Source of the DNA: Nitrososphaerota archaeon
GTDB lineage: Archaea; Thermoproteota; Nitrososphaeria; Nitrososphaerales; UBA57
Reading direction: 5' to 3'
DNA: 10,100 bases
Assembly: GCA_016180375.1 (NCBI GenBank)
Contig: JACPBJ010000003.1
Coordinates: 1 to 10,100 of the forward strand
The notes beneath the pieces were generated by a model, which was not told where the DNA came from, did not search any database, and was given only the letters and a program-made list of their open reading frames with translations. Position 1 is the stretch's first letter. Each line of letters opens with the position of its first letter. Below, one piece after another: positions 1-5,755 of the stretch. The translations under genes were made by a program, and so were the position numbers.

Positions 1-202
1 ACTCAAGAACGAAGCTCATCAGAAGGCCAGAGAGGTTATCATACGCTGCGCTTCAAATCTGAAGAGCTTGATCATCCGGTTTAGCGTAGCTGCTAAACTC
101 ACTGAGGTCTGTTTAGATCCTGGAGGCGGTAAAACCACTCTTCTTGGACTTCCCCCCAATGCCAAATGCCAAGTTACGTTATCATCTCCGAAAAGTAATG
201 CC
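1..202. other. Upstream gene tail and unassigned region
   Basis: No protein is recognised here. All three plus frames are readable at the left edge. One frame stops at 60-62, with a tail containing IRRPERLSYAAL. Another stops at 82-84. The third stays open from 2 to 319 but runs through the SBDS start and reads like non-coding sequence after about 110. The tail ending at 62 weakly resembles the C-terminus of the RNase P subunit Rpp30, which lies near the exosome operon in many archaea, but this is a guess from about 20 residues. In many archaea the proteasome alpha gene precedes SBDS; no trace of it is seen. From about 85 to 202 I see only short inverted repeats. Confidence 0.3.
79..116 (+). 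repeat. Overlapping inverted repeats (alternative hairpins)
   Basis: GTTTAGC at 79-85 and GCTAAAC at 92-98 are perfect complements around a 6-base loop. The core CTAAAC (93-98) can instead pair with a second GTTTAG at 111-116 around a 12-base loop. The two stems exclude each other. The element lies after the possible end of the upstream gene and before the SBDS promoter, so it could be a 3' end structure. It could also be chance. Confidence 0.35.
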
Positions 203-210
203 TTTTATAT
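203..210 (+). promoter_or_regulatory. TATA-like box before SBDS/exosome operon
   Basis: TTTTATAT lies 46-53 bases before the SBDS ATG and follows an A-rich stretch (CGAAAAG, 189-195) that could act as BRE. The usual archaeal spacing would put transcription start near 230-235, giving a leader of about 20-25 bases that contains the purine-rich GGAGATGG (239-246) as ribosome binding site. This implies the exosome operon can start at SBDS in this genome. It is a motif call only. Confidence 0.45.
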
Positions 211-255
211 GCCACATTCAAATGGAATTCCGGATATGGAGATGGTAGTAATACG

Positions 256-854
256 ATGTCAAGTAAGTTCACAACGGTACGTTTGGCCGTTGCAGGGGAA
301 CACTTCGAGATTCTGGTAAATCCCGAGAACGCTTTAAGTTACAAACTCGGAAGGAAGATCGAAATCTCTCAGGTATTGGGCGTCGAGGAGATTTATTCTG
401 ATTCGAACAAGGGTCTGAGAGTTTCTGCCAGAGGCACAAGATGGTAGATGATAAGAAGAAACAAATAATCAGCATGATCGCAAAGAGTTTCGTTGATCCG
501 AGAACTATGCTTCCTCATCCTCCATTGAGGATAGAGCAGGCTTTGCAGGACGCTAAAGTTGTAATTTACCCATTTAGAGATGTAAATGAGCAGGCAAAGA
601 AGGTCATCGATGCCATCAGGATAATTCTGCCTTTGAAATCTGAGAAGCAGAAGTTCAAGATAGTCGTTCCTCCTCAATTTGCCCCTCAGTCAATAGGAGC
701 ATTGAAGAGCTTTGGAGACATTCAGAAGGAGGAGTGGGGAGCAGACGGTTCATTAACTGCGATTATCGAGATTCCGGCGGGTGTAAGAACCGCTTTGCTT
801 GAGAGGCTGGGCTCCGTTAGCAAGGGAGCCGCGCAAGTTGTTGAGGTTAAGTGA
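256..854 (+). pseudogene. SBDS ribosome maturation protein, disrupted by internal deletion and frameshift
   Basis: SBDS acts in maturation of the large ribosomal subunit; in eukaryotes it helps release the anti-association factor eIF6/aIF6. The N-terminal half, from ATG 256, matches the start of the FYSH domain (FEILVNPENA, then EEIYSDSNKGLRVSA) and ends at a TAG at 445-447. The rest is in another frame: QRHKM from 429 onward aligns to the family's EQR(R/H)xM segment, followed by the DPRT...PHPP...RIE block. Between VSA (ending at 429) and QRHKM the family normally has about 30 residues, including an FGT-like and a GE-x-Q-x-T segment. About 91 bases therefore appear lost, which also explains the frame change. 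The total of 599 bases compares with about 690-710 for intact archaeal genes. It is either an assembly error or a real mutation. Confidence 0.85.
441..854 (+). CDS. SBDS C-terminal part (central and C-terminal domains)
   Basis: This is the open frame an automatic caller would report for SBDS: 137 residues from an internal methionine that is not the true start, because the same frame continues upstream as QRHK, which matches the family. It carries the central helical domain, with the diagnostic block from VDPRT through PHPP to RIEQAL (residues about 18-34), and the ferredoxin-like C-terminal domain, with ILPLKSEKQKFKI, then EEWGADGS and IPAGV. On its own it lacks the FYSH domain that contacts the ribosomal P-site region. 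It ends in a TGA that abuts the Rrp4 start region, as expected in the exosome operon. Confidence 0.85.
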   Translation: MVDDKKKQIISMIAKSFVDPRTMLPHPPLRIEQALQDAKVVIYPFRDVNEQAKKVIDAIRIILPLKSEKQKFKIVVPPQFAPQSIGALKSFGDIQKEEWGADGSLTAIIEIPAGVRTALLERLGSVSKGAAQVVEVK

Positions 855-859
855 ATAAT

Positions 860-1546
860 ATGCCAGATGTAAAAAGAAGGTACGTAATTCCGGGCGAAGT
901 GGTTGCTGAAGGTAACCATCGCCCGATAGCGAATGTGTTGCGCGTAGGAGAGAAATTCTACAGCACAAGAGTAGGTATGGCTGAGGTTGGACACGAAGGC
1001 GTTCGCGTCATCCCGCTTTCGGGCCCGTACATACCAAGAGTGGATGACCTAGTCGTAGGGAAAGTTGTAGACTATTCCGCTTTTGCGTGGGAAGTCGATA
1101 TCAACTCCTGCTTCTTCGCCTTCCTTCCGGCTCAAAGCGTCTTTGGGCGAGACTTTTCTCCAGCCGAGGATACTCTTACGAGCAAGTTCGCCATAGGCGA
1201 TATTCTTGCTGCCAGAGTCATAGCCTTTGACAGGACGCGAGACCCTCTGCTGGGCATAGCTGGTCCCGGTCTGGGAAGAATCCCCAGAGGCGAAACCGTT
1301 AAGATCACTCCCACAAAGGTGCCAAGGCTGATAGGAAAGAGAGGATCGATGATCAGAACCATTGAAATGGCAACAAACTGCAGACTAACGATAGGGCAGA
1401 ACGGCGTGGTTGTAGTTAACGGAGCTCCGGAAGGAGTAGTCATGTCTATAAAGGCTATAAAGCTCGTGGAAGAGGAAGCTCACTCAGCAGACCTAACACA
1501 GAAAGTGCAAACTTTGCTGATGGTTCCTGCAGGTGCACAAGCATGA
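860..1546 (+). CDS. rrp4: Exosome complex RNA-binding cap subunit Rrp4
   Basis: Rrp4 forms part of the RNA-binding cap on the Rrp41-Rrp42 ring of the cytoplasmic archaeal exosome and feeds RNA to the pore. From ATG 860 the protein has 228 residues, usual for the family. It has an N-terminal beta domain (VIPGEVV near residue 10), an S1 domain at about 60-130 (VVGKVVDY, then DPLLGI), and a KH domain at about 145-200 with the G-x-x-G loop GKRG at 159-162 inside RLIGKRGSMI. A GTG at 851 would add three residues but lies too close to the GAGG-type ribosome site at 844-847, so ATG 860 is preferred. The gene follows SBDS and overlaps Rrp41 by four bases (ATGA). Confidence 0.95.
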   Translation: MPDVKRRYVIPGEVVAEGNHRPIANVLRVGEKFYSTRVGMAEVGHEGVRVIPLSGPYIPRVDDLVVGKVVDYSAFAWEVDINSCFFAFLPAQSVFGRDFSPAEDTLTSKFAIGDILAARVIAFDRTRDPLLGIAGPGLGRIPRGETVKITPTKVPRLIGKRGSMIRTIEMATNCRLTIGQNGVVVVNGAPEGVVMSIKAIKLVEEEAHSADLTQKVQTLLMVPAGAQA

Positions 1547-2277
1547 CAGCATTAATTAACGAACAAGGATTAAGACACGATGGTAGAAGGATAGAGGATC
1601 TGAGGCCGATAAAGATCGAAGTCGGCATATTGAAGAATGCAAATGGTTCAGCCTATATCGAATTCGGCAAGAACAAGATCATAGCGGCGGTTTATGGTCC
1701 AAAAGAAGTTCATCCAAAGCACATGGCCTTGCCTGACAGGGCAGTGCTCAGATGCAGATACCACATGTCTCCTTTCTCGACCGATACTAGAAAGAACCCT
1801 GCACCTTCGAGAAGAGAAATCGAGATTTCGAAGGTTGTCAGAGAAGCGCTTGAACCTGCCATAATGATAAATGATTATCCAAGAACTGCAATAGATGTTT
1901 TCCTTGAAGTCCTGCAGTCAGACGGAGGCTCTAGATGCGCAGGAATCAACGCAGCTTCGGTTGCGCTCGCCGATGCTGGGATTAACATGAGAGACCTTGT
2001 TTCCGCGTGTGCTGCTGGGAAAGTTGGTGGTCAAGTCGTCTTGGATCTTGATGATACGGAGGACAAGGAGGGCCAGGCAGACGTACCAGTGGCTATAATG
2101 CCTAACTTCGACCAAGTTACTCTATTCCAGCTAGATGGAATACTGACTCAAGAGGAATTCAAGAAAGCCTTTGGATTTGCCCTTGGTGGTTGCAGAAAAC
2201 TCTACCAGCTCCAGAAGGAAGCTCTTATGAAGAAATACTTCGGGCATGGTGAGCCTATAGTGGAGGAGAATGAATAA
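1543..2277 (+). CDS. rrp41: Exosome catalytic subunit Rrp41 (RNase PH family)
   Basis: Rrp41 is the active subunit of the exosome ring. It degrades RNA 3' to 5' with phosphate, releasing nucleoside diphosphates, and can add heteropolymeric tails in the reverse reaction. The 244 residues form one RNase PH domain. The sequence shows the N-terminal RHDGRR...RPI motif, the phosphate-binding arginine pair at 90-91 (PSRREIE), the SDGGSRCAGINAAS segment at 126-139, and the acidic catalytic motif EDKEGQADVPVA with Asp174 and Asp180. The 6-residue Asp spacing and the 83-residue distance from the second Arg agree with what I recall for the Sulfolobus enzyme. It appears fully active. It overlaps Rrp4 by ATGA and joins Rrp42 by TAATG. 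Confidence 0.97.
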   Translation: MTALINEQGLRHDGRRIEDLRPIKIEVGILKNANGSAYIEFGKNKIIAAVYGPKEVHPKHMALPDRAVLRCRYHMSPFSTDTRKNPAPSRREIEISKVVREALEPAIMINDYPRTAIDVFLEVLQSDGGSRCAGINAASVALADAGINMRDLVSACAAGKVGGQVVLDLDDTEDKEGQADVPVAIMPNFDQVTLFQLDGILTQEEFKKAFGFALGGCRKLYQLQKEALMKKYFGHGEPIVEENE

Positions 2278-3101
2278 TGGCAGCAGTAAAGAAATCACTT
2301 GTAGTCGAGGCGCTACGAAGAAGCCAGATGACCGAGCTTCTTGCAAAGGGGAAGAGGCTCGACGGCAGGGGTCCTTTGGACTACAGGCCGATAAGAATAG
2401 AGACAGGCGTAATTTCGAAGGCCAGTGGTTCTGCAAGAGTAATCATTGGCAATACTGAAGTCATAGCAGGGGTTAAGGTTGAAACTGGAACACCATTCCC
2501 AGACACACCAGACCAAGGACTGCTTGTTGTCAATGCTGAGGTGCTTCCACTCGCATCGCCTTATGCTGAACCAGGTCCTCCCGATGAGGATGCTATAGAA
2601 CTTGCCAGAGTGGTCGATCGAGGAATCAGAGAATCTCAGATGATCGATGTTTCAAAACTTGTGATAAAGGAAGGAGAGAAAGTGTACGCAGTATTTGTAG
2701 ATGTTAGCGTGCTAAACGTAGATGGCAATCTGTTTGACACGACTTCATATGCTGTAGTATCTGCTTTACTGACTGCAAAATACAAGCGTCACGAGATTGT
2801 GGATGGCAAGTTAAAGCAGTTAGAGGATACAGAGCCTCTACCGTTGAAGACCATTCCTACGTCAGTTACTATGGCCAAAATAGGCGACACAGTAGTAGTC
2901 GATCCTACCGACGAGGAAGAAGCTGTCATGGATGCAAGGCTGACCATAACCACGGACTCCAATGGAAACATTTGTGCAGGGCAGAAGGGAAATGCAGGAA
3001 CATTCAGCTTCGAACAAATGCAGAGCGCAGCAGATATATCAAGAATGAAGGGAGAAGAAAACAGGAAGGTAATCAGGGAGGTTACAGGATTTGCCAACTA
3101 A
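2277..3101 (+). CDS. rrp42: Exosome ring subunit Rrp42
   Basis: Rrp42 is the non-catalytic RNase PH-fold partner of Rrp41; three heterodimers make the hexameric ring and both subunits shape the active site. The 274 residues are typical of the longer Rrp42 branch. An N-terminal helical extension (about 1-30) is followed by RLDGRGPLDYRPI, FPDTPDQGLLVV, and a second half with FVDVSVLNVDGN and DPTDEEE. The position equivalent to the Rrp41 catalytic motif reads DPTDEEEAVMDA instead of ED-x5-AD, as expected for an inactive subunit. The start ATG shares its A with the Rrp41 stop, and GGAGGA at 2262-2267 is a good ribosome site. The 3' end overlaps L37Ae by 11 bases. Confidence 0.96.
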   Translation: MAAVKKSLVVEALRRSQMTELLAKGKRLDGRGPLDYRPIRIETGVISKASGSARVIIGNTEVIAGVKVETGTPFPDTPDQGLLVVNAEVLPLASPYAEPGPPDEDAIELARVVDRGIRESQMIDVSKLVIKEGEKVYAVFVDVSVLNVDGNLFDTTSYAVVSALLTAKYKRHEIVDGKLKQLEDTEPLPLKTIPTSVTMAKIGDTVVVDPTDEEEAVMDARLTITTDSNGNICAGQKGNAGTFSFEQMQSAADISRMKGEENRKVIREVTGFAN

Positions 3102-3306
3102 ACAAGAAAGTCTGAAAGGTTTAGGAGCAAAATTCGGAGGGACAGTTAGGAAGAGGTACGCTAGGGTCTTCAGGAAGCAAAAGGCCAAGAGAGCTTGTCC
3201 ATCATGCGGCTCGCTGAAGTTCAGAAGAATTGCCGCAGGAATCTGGAAATGTGGGATTTGTTCGTTCAAAGTCGCTGATGGAGCATATGCCACGACGACG
3301 GTCTGA
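3091..3306 (+). CDS. rpl37ae: 50S ribosomal protein L37Ae (eL43)
   Basis: This is a large-subunit ribosomal protein shared by archaea and eukaryotes that binds rRNA through a zinc ribbon. The 71 residues contain a basic N-terminus (TVRKRYARVFRKQKAKRACP) and four zinc-binding cysteines at 36, 39, 54 and 57 in CPSC and CGIC. The family is usually 60-90 residues. The start is TTG at 3091, inside the Rrp42 end; GGGAGG at 3076-3081 is a good ribosome site about nine bases before it, and no ATG fits. Translational coupling to Rrp42 is likely. Confidence 0.93.
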   Translation: MPTKQESLKGLGAKFGGTVRKRYARVFRKQKAKRACPSCGSLKFRRIAAGIWKCGICSFKVADGAYATTTV

Positions 3307-3541
3307 TGGCATCCTAGAGTACTGCGAAGCAGAGCTAACTTTCAAGGCCGAACAACGGATAGCGAAATCCATCAAAGAATCTCTACTGCCTGAAGTTAAG
3401 AAGGACAAAGCAAAGATATCTGCAACTAAGGACGGGTTCAAGATAACCTTCAGAAATCCTGAAGTCGGCAGGATGAGGGCACTTGTCGGAAGCTATCTTC
3501 GCCTTATTGGAAGCATAATGAAGGTATTGCAGGAGCAGTAA
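3287..3541 (+). CDS. pcc1: KEOPS complex subunit Pcc1
   Basis: Pcc1 is the small dimerising subunit of KEOPS, which with Kae1 and Bud32 makes the t6A modification at position 37 of ANN-decoding tRNAs. From ATG 3287 it has 84 residues, the usual size. The core runs from EAELTFKAEQ through IKESLLPEV, KISATKDGFKITF and RALVGSYLRLIGSI, matching the beta-alpha-beta-beta-alpha layout with a final helix. The start is uncertain: ATG 3278 and ATG 3230 are in frame, but both lie deeper inside L37Ae, 3230 would add 19 residues with no family counterpart, and no candidate has a convincing ribosome site. Overlap with L37Ae suggests coupled translation. Confidence 0.85.
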   Translation: MPRRRSDGILEYCEAELTFKAEQRIAKSIKESLLPEVKKDKAKISATKDGFKITFRNPEVGRMRALVGSYLRLIGSIMKVLQEQ

Positions 3542-3544
3542 AGG

Positions 3545-3550
3545 CTTATC
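3545..3550 (+). promoter_or_regulatory. Possible weak TATA-like box before prefoldin
   Basis: The 45-base gap between Pcc1 and prefoldin is the only real gap inside the operon. CTTATC (3544-3549) and the following TAC lie about 37-42 bases before the prefoldin ATG, a plausible distance for an internal promoter. The TTTAAAC nearer the gene (3570-3576) is too close to the start codon to serve. Weak motif evidence only. Confidence 0.22.
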
Positions 3551-3586
3551 TACAAAGATTTGTTCAAGTTTAAACTGGCGTAAGTC

Positions 3587-3955
3587 ATGAGTACTCAGGA
3601 AATACCACCTTGGCTCAGAGAGCAGCTAGCAAGGTTTGAGCAGCTGCAGCAGAGTCTTCAAGCAATTCTTGCTCAGAAGCAGCAGGTCGAGTTCGAGCAA
3701 TCTGAAGATGAGAAAGCCCTTGCAGAATTGAAGAAACTCGGACCTGATGGAGTCGTATACAAATCAGCAGGCTCTCTTTTGGTGAAGGCGAACAAGGAAG
3801 AGCTCCAGAAGGAGATAGAAGAGAGGAGAGACCTTTCCAATACTAGGCTTGCAGTTCTGGCCAAGCAGGAGCAGAGAGTAAGGGAGAGCGTCAAGGAACT
3901 CCAGTCGAAAATCGACGAAGCTGTAAGGGCGAGACAGCAGCCAACGGGATCTTAA
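3587..3955 (+). CDS. pfdB: Prefoldin beta subunit
   Basis: Prefoldin is a hexameric cytoplasmic co-chaperone (two alpha, four beta) that holds unfolded proteins at the tips of coiled coils and passes them to the thermosome. The 122 residues show an N-terminal coiled coil (LREQLARFEQLQQSLQAILA, residues 9-28), the central beta hairpin region GPDGVVYKSAGSLLVKA (residues 51-67), and a C-terminal coiled coil (QKEIEERRDL through VKELQSKIDEA). The order and spacing are those of the beta class. ATG 3587 gives a family-like N-terminus. Its stop codon directly abuts the TTG start of the next gene. Prefoldin beta after Pcc1 is common in archaeal exosome operons. Confidence 0.94.
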   Translation: MSTQEIPPWLREQLARFEQLQQSLQAILAQKQQVEFEQSEDEKALAELKKLGPDGVVYKSAGSLLVKANKEELQKEIEERRDLSNTRLAVLAKQEQRVRESVKELQSKIDEAVRARQQPTGS

Positions 3956-4969
3956 TTGCTCGAGGCAGAGCCTCGGAGCCTTCAGTATCTGAAGGTTGAA
4001 CCATCTTCATCGATTGGGATAATATGCCACAGGCATGCAGATGTCGATGCATACACCGCAGCTTTCGGTCTTTCAGAACTTCTGATGAAACTCAATGCAG
4101 AACTCAAGATAAAGATCTACGCGCCTGACGGGCTTGGTCTATTAGCCAAGAAGGTTCAAGACGCTATCTATGCAGAAGTTTCTGAAGTTTTCGCGCCATC
4201 TGAAGTGAAGAGGTTCTACGTTGTTGATACTGGGCACGCATCTCTGCTCAAAGAAGCATTGGATTACCTGAAAGCATCAAACGCTAAAGTCGTTTTCATA
4301 GACGATCATCCTCCAAACGATTCGACAAAAGAAATAGCTCTGGCAAGAATTGTCGATGAAAAGGCATCCTCAACGGCTGAAGTGGTTTACGAGCTCTTCA
4401 AGGAAGCAAGCATCATTCCAACCCCGCAGACAAGCTTTGCTCTTCTTACTGGTATATTGGCCGATTCCCAGAATCTCAGACTTGCGAGGCTCCGAACTCT
4501 GGGGAATGTCGTTGAGCTATGTAAATTGGGTGCAGACCTCCAGGAGGCAAGGGAACTGCTTTGGCTGCCCAGAGAGAGGTCAGAGGTAATTGCAAGGCTC
4601 AAAGGTTCACAGAGGCTGACCATATACAAAGTAGGTGAGTGGGTGCTAGCATCTACTCTGATAGGCTCGTTTCATGCTTCAGTCGCCAGAGCTCTTGTGG
4701 AGCTTGGCGCCGATGTTGCTATTGCGGTTGGAGAGCACGAAGAAGAAACGCGCTGTTGTTTGAGAGCAACCCAGCACTTTTACAAGCAGACAGGTCTGCA
4801 TCTTGGAACTGAAATAGCCGCAAAGGTTGCTGAGGCTCATAATGGTGTAGGAGGGGGACACCCAACAGCCGCTTCACTGACTGCAAAGATTTCGGAAGAA
4901 GATTTGCAAAACATTCTAAGAGATGAGATAGCAAAGCGGTTGGGAGCAAAGGCAGCAGAGGTCGATTAG
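3956..4969 (+). CDS. DHH-family phosphoesterase (NrnA/RecJ-like)
   Basis: A metal-dependent phosphoesterase of the DHH superfamily, whose members include RecJ, NrnA-type oligoribonucleases and c-di-AMP phosphodiesterases. The 337 residues contain motif I HRHADVDA (25-32), motif II VVDTG with Asp91, motif III FIDDHPP (114-120, a DHH variant with Pro replacing the second His), motif IV ILADSQNLR with Asp170, and a C-terminal DHHA1 domain with GVGGGHP (297-303). The metal-binding set appears intact. The start is TTG 3956 directly after the prefoldin stop, with only a weak GGGAT upstream. Its place at the end of the exosome operon suggests a role in degrading short RNA products, but substrate cannot be read from the sequence; archaeal DHH exonucleases are an alternative. 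Confidence 0.85.
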   Translation: MLEAEPRSLQYLKVEPSSSIGIICHRHADVDAYTAAFGLSELLMKLNAELKIKIYAPDGLGLLAKKVQDAIYAEVSEVFAPSEVKRFYVVDTGHASLLKEALDYLKASNAKVVFIDDHPPNDSTKEIALARIVDEKASSTAEVVYELFKEASIIPTPQTSFALLTGILADSQNLRLARLRTLGNVVELCKLGADLQEARELLWLPRERSEVIARLKGSQRLTIYKVGEWVLASTLIGSFHASVARALVELGADVAIAVGEHEEETRCCLRATQHFYKQTGLHLGTEIAAKVAEAHNGVGGGHPTAASLTAKISEEDLQNILRDEIAKRLGAKAAEVD

Positions 4970-4995
4970 GTATTACTATTTTTTTGGTAGATACC
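4969..4995 (+). terminator. T-run with bulged hairpin, likely end of exosome operon
   Basis: Seven T residues (4979-4985) follow the DHH stop codon closely, the kind of signal that terminates archaeal RNA polymerase. They lie in the loop of a possible bulged hairpin, GGTAT (4969-4973) and CTA (4976-4978) pairing with TAG (4988-4990) and ATACC (4991-4995). The poly-T is the stronger evidence; the hairpin may be incidental. Confidence 0.45.
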
Positions 4996-5002
4996 AATAA
5001 AG

Positions 5003-5010
5003 TTTAATAA
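5003..5010 (+). promoter_or_regulatory. TATA box for ECF transporter operon
   Basis: TTTAATAA is centred about 27 bases before the ATG at 5034 and is preceded by AATAAAG, a plausible BRE. This spacing predicts transcription starting at or just before the start codon, a leaderless or near-leaderless message; no ribosome site is seen. It is one of the best promoter matches in the window and separates the transporter cassette from the exosome operon. Confidence 0.55.
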
Positions 5011-5033
5011 GATAAAATCAGCGTTCAAGCCAT

Positions 5034-5711
5034 ATGCAGTCAATCGCAAAACCTACCAGAACAGGTAAGATAGCGGGCGCTGCAATATTTGGCGCTCTGG
5101 CGTGGTTCCTTGCAGTCCCTCCAATCTTCAAGATACCTTTCCCCCCTCTGATCTATCTAACGTTTGATTTTGCAGAGATTCCTGTAATGTTCTCCTTTTT
5201 GGTCTTCGGTCCTGCAGCTGGAATCATCTCATCATTGGTTCTATGGGGAACTTTGAACTTCGTTGGTAGCACAGGAACCTTCGGCGCGACGATGAAATTC
5301 ATAGCAGTAGCATCGTCTGCAATAGGCCTGTGGATAGGTATCACGCTTTACTCGAAGATAACTAGCAGGATGGGTCTGAAGGGCGCCCTCTCGGCTGGAT
5401 TCGCCTTTGCCATGATCGCTAGAGTTGCAATAATGACCGTAGCCAATTACGTGGCACTCTTGATAATCGCGCCAGACTTTCTGGGATTTGCCGTAGACCT
5501 TCTTGCCAAAGCAGGCATCGTTAATGCTTCATCTCCTGTTTCAGGGCTTGTAGCAATTCTGCTGATAACCGGCATCTACAATGTCATCCACACATTCCTC
5601 TCACTGATTCCGTCTTTCTTCCTTTCAACAATTCCATCAGCATCAGTTGCCTTCAGAAACATGGGCAAGCCTTGGATAATCAGAATACAGGCAAAACAGC
5701 AGAATTCCTAG
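5034..5711 (+). CDS. ECF transporter substrate-binding S component, riboflavin-type
   Basis: The S component is the membrane protein that binds the vitamin in an energy-coupling factor importer. The 225 residues are strongly hydrophobic, with about six membrane segments (for example residues 12-31, 45-63, 84-105, 115-143 and 166-200). The motif YLTFDFAEIP (42-51) followed by FGPAAGIISS (58-67) resembles the (L/K)FDFxDIP...GPxxGI signature of RibU-type riboflavin binders, so riboflavin or another flavin is the leading guess. S components diverge quickly and substrate is not proven. It is the first gene of its operon, directly upstream of the ATPases and EcfT, so it may be a dedicated S component. 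No riboswitch fits in the short upstream region. Confidence 0.82.
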   Translation: MQSIAKPTRTGKIAGAAIFGALAWFLAVPPIFKIPFPPLIYLTFDFAEIPVMFSFLVFGPAAGIISSLVLWGTLNFVGSTGTFGATMKFIAVASSAIGLWIGITLYSKITSRMGLKGALSAGFAFAMIARVAIMTVANYVALLIIAPDFLGFAVDLLAKAGIVNASSPVSGLVAILLITGIYNVIHTFLSLIPSFFLSTIPSASVAFRNMGKPWIIRIQAKQQNS

Positions 5712-5741
5712 ACGCTCCGCAAAGAGCCGTGTCACATAGGC

Positions 5742-5748
5742 AGGAAGG
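5742..5748 (+). promoter_or_regulatory. Ribosome binding site of first ECF ATPase
   Basis: AGGAAGG ends seven bases before ATG 5756 and supports that start. It lies in the 44-base gap after the S component, which contains no TATA-like sequence, so the ATPases are probably co-transcribed with the S component. Confidence 0.5.
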
Positions 5749-5755
5749 CCTGTAG

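Noticed and set aside
68..319. 83-residue plus-strand open frame before and across the SBDS start
   Set aside because: It overlaps the well-supported SBDS N-terminus in another frame, uses rare CGG/CGA codons and low-complexity residues unlike the neighbours, and spans the likely SBDS promoter.
256..447. An archaeal mRNA intron or programmed frameshift in SBDS
   Set aside because: An intron would add sequence, but here about 30 conserved residues are absent; a simple frameshift would not restore them.
393..677. Minus-strand open frame of 94 residues opposite SBDS
   Set aside because: It lies antisense to a recognisable conserved SBDS domain; its composition looks like a mirror of the sense codons and no family is recognised.
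851..859. GTG start for Rrp4
   Set aside because: Only about three bases from the likely ribosome site; ATG 860 has normal spacing and a family-like N-terminus.
3230..3286. Longer start for Pcc1
   Set aside because: It would add 19 residues from inside the L37Ae zinc-ribbon coding region with no Pcc1 counterpart and no ribosome site.
5712..5755. Riboswitch or small RNA between the S component and EcfA1
   Set aside because: Only 44 bases, with a ribosome site and a short GGC/GCC repeat; too short for a known flavin riboswitch, and no conserved motif is visible.
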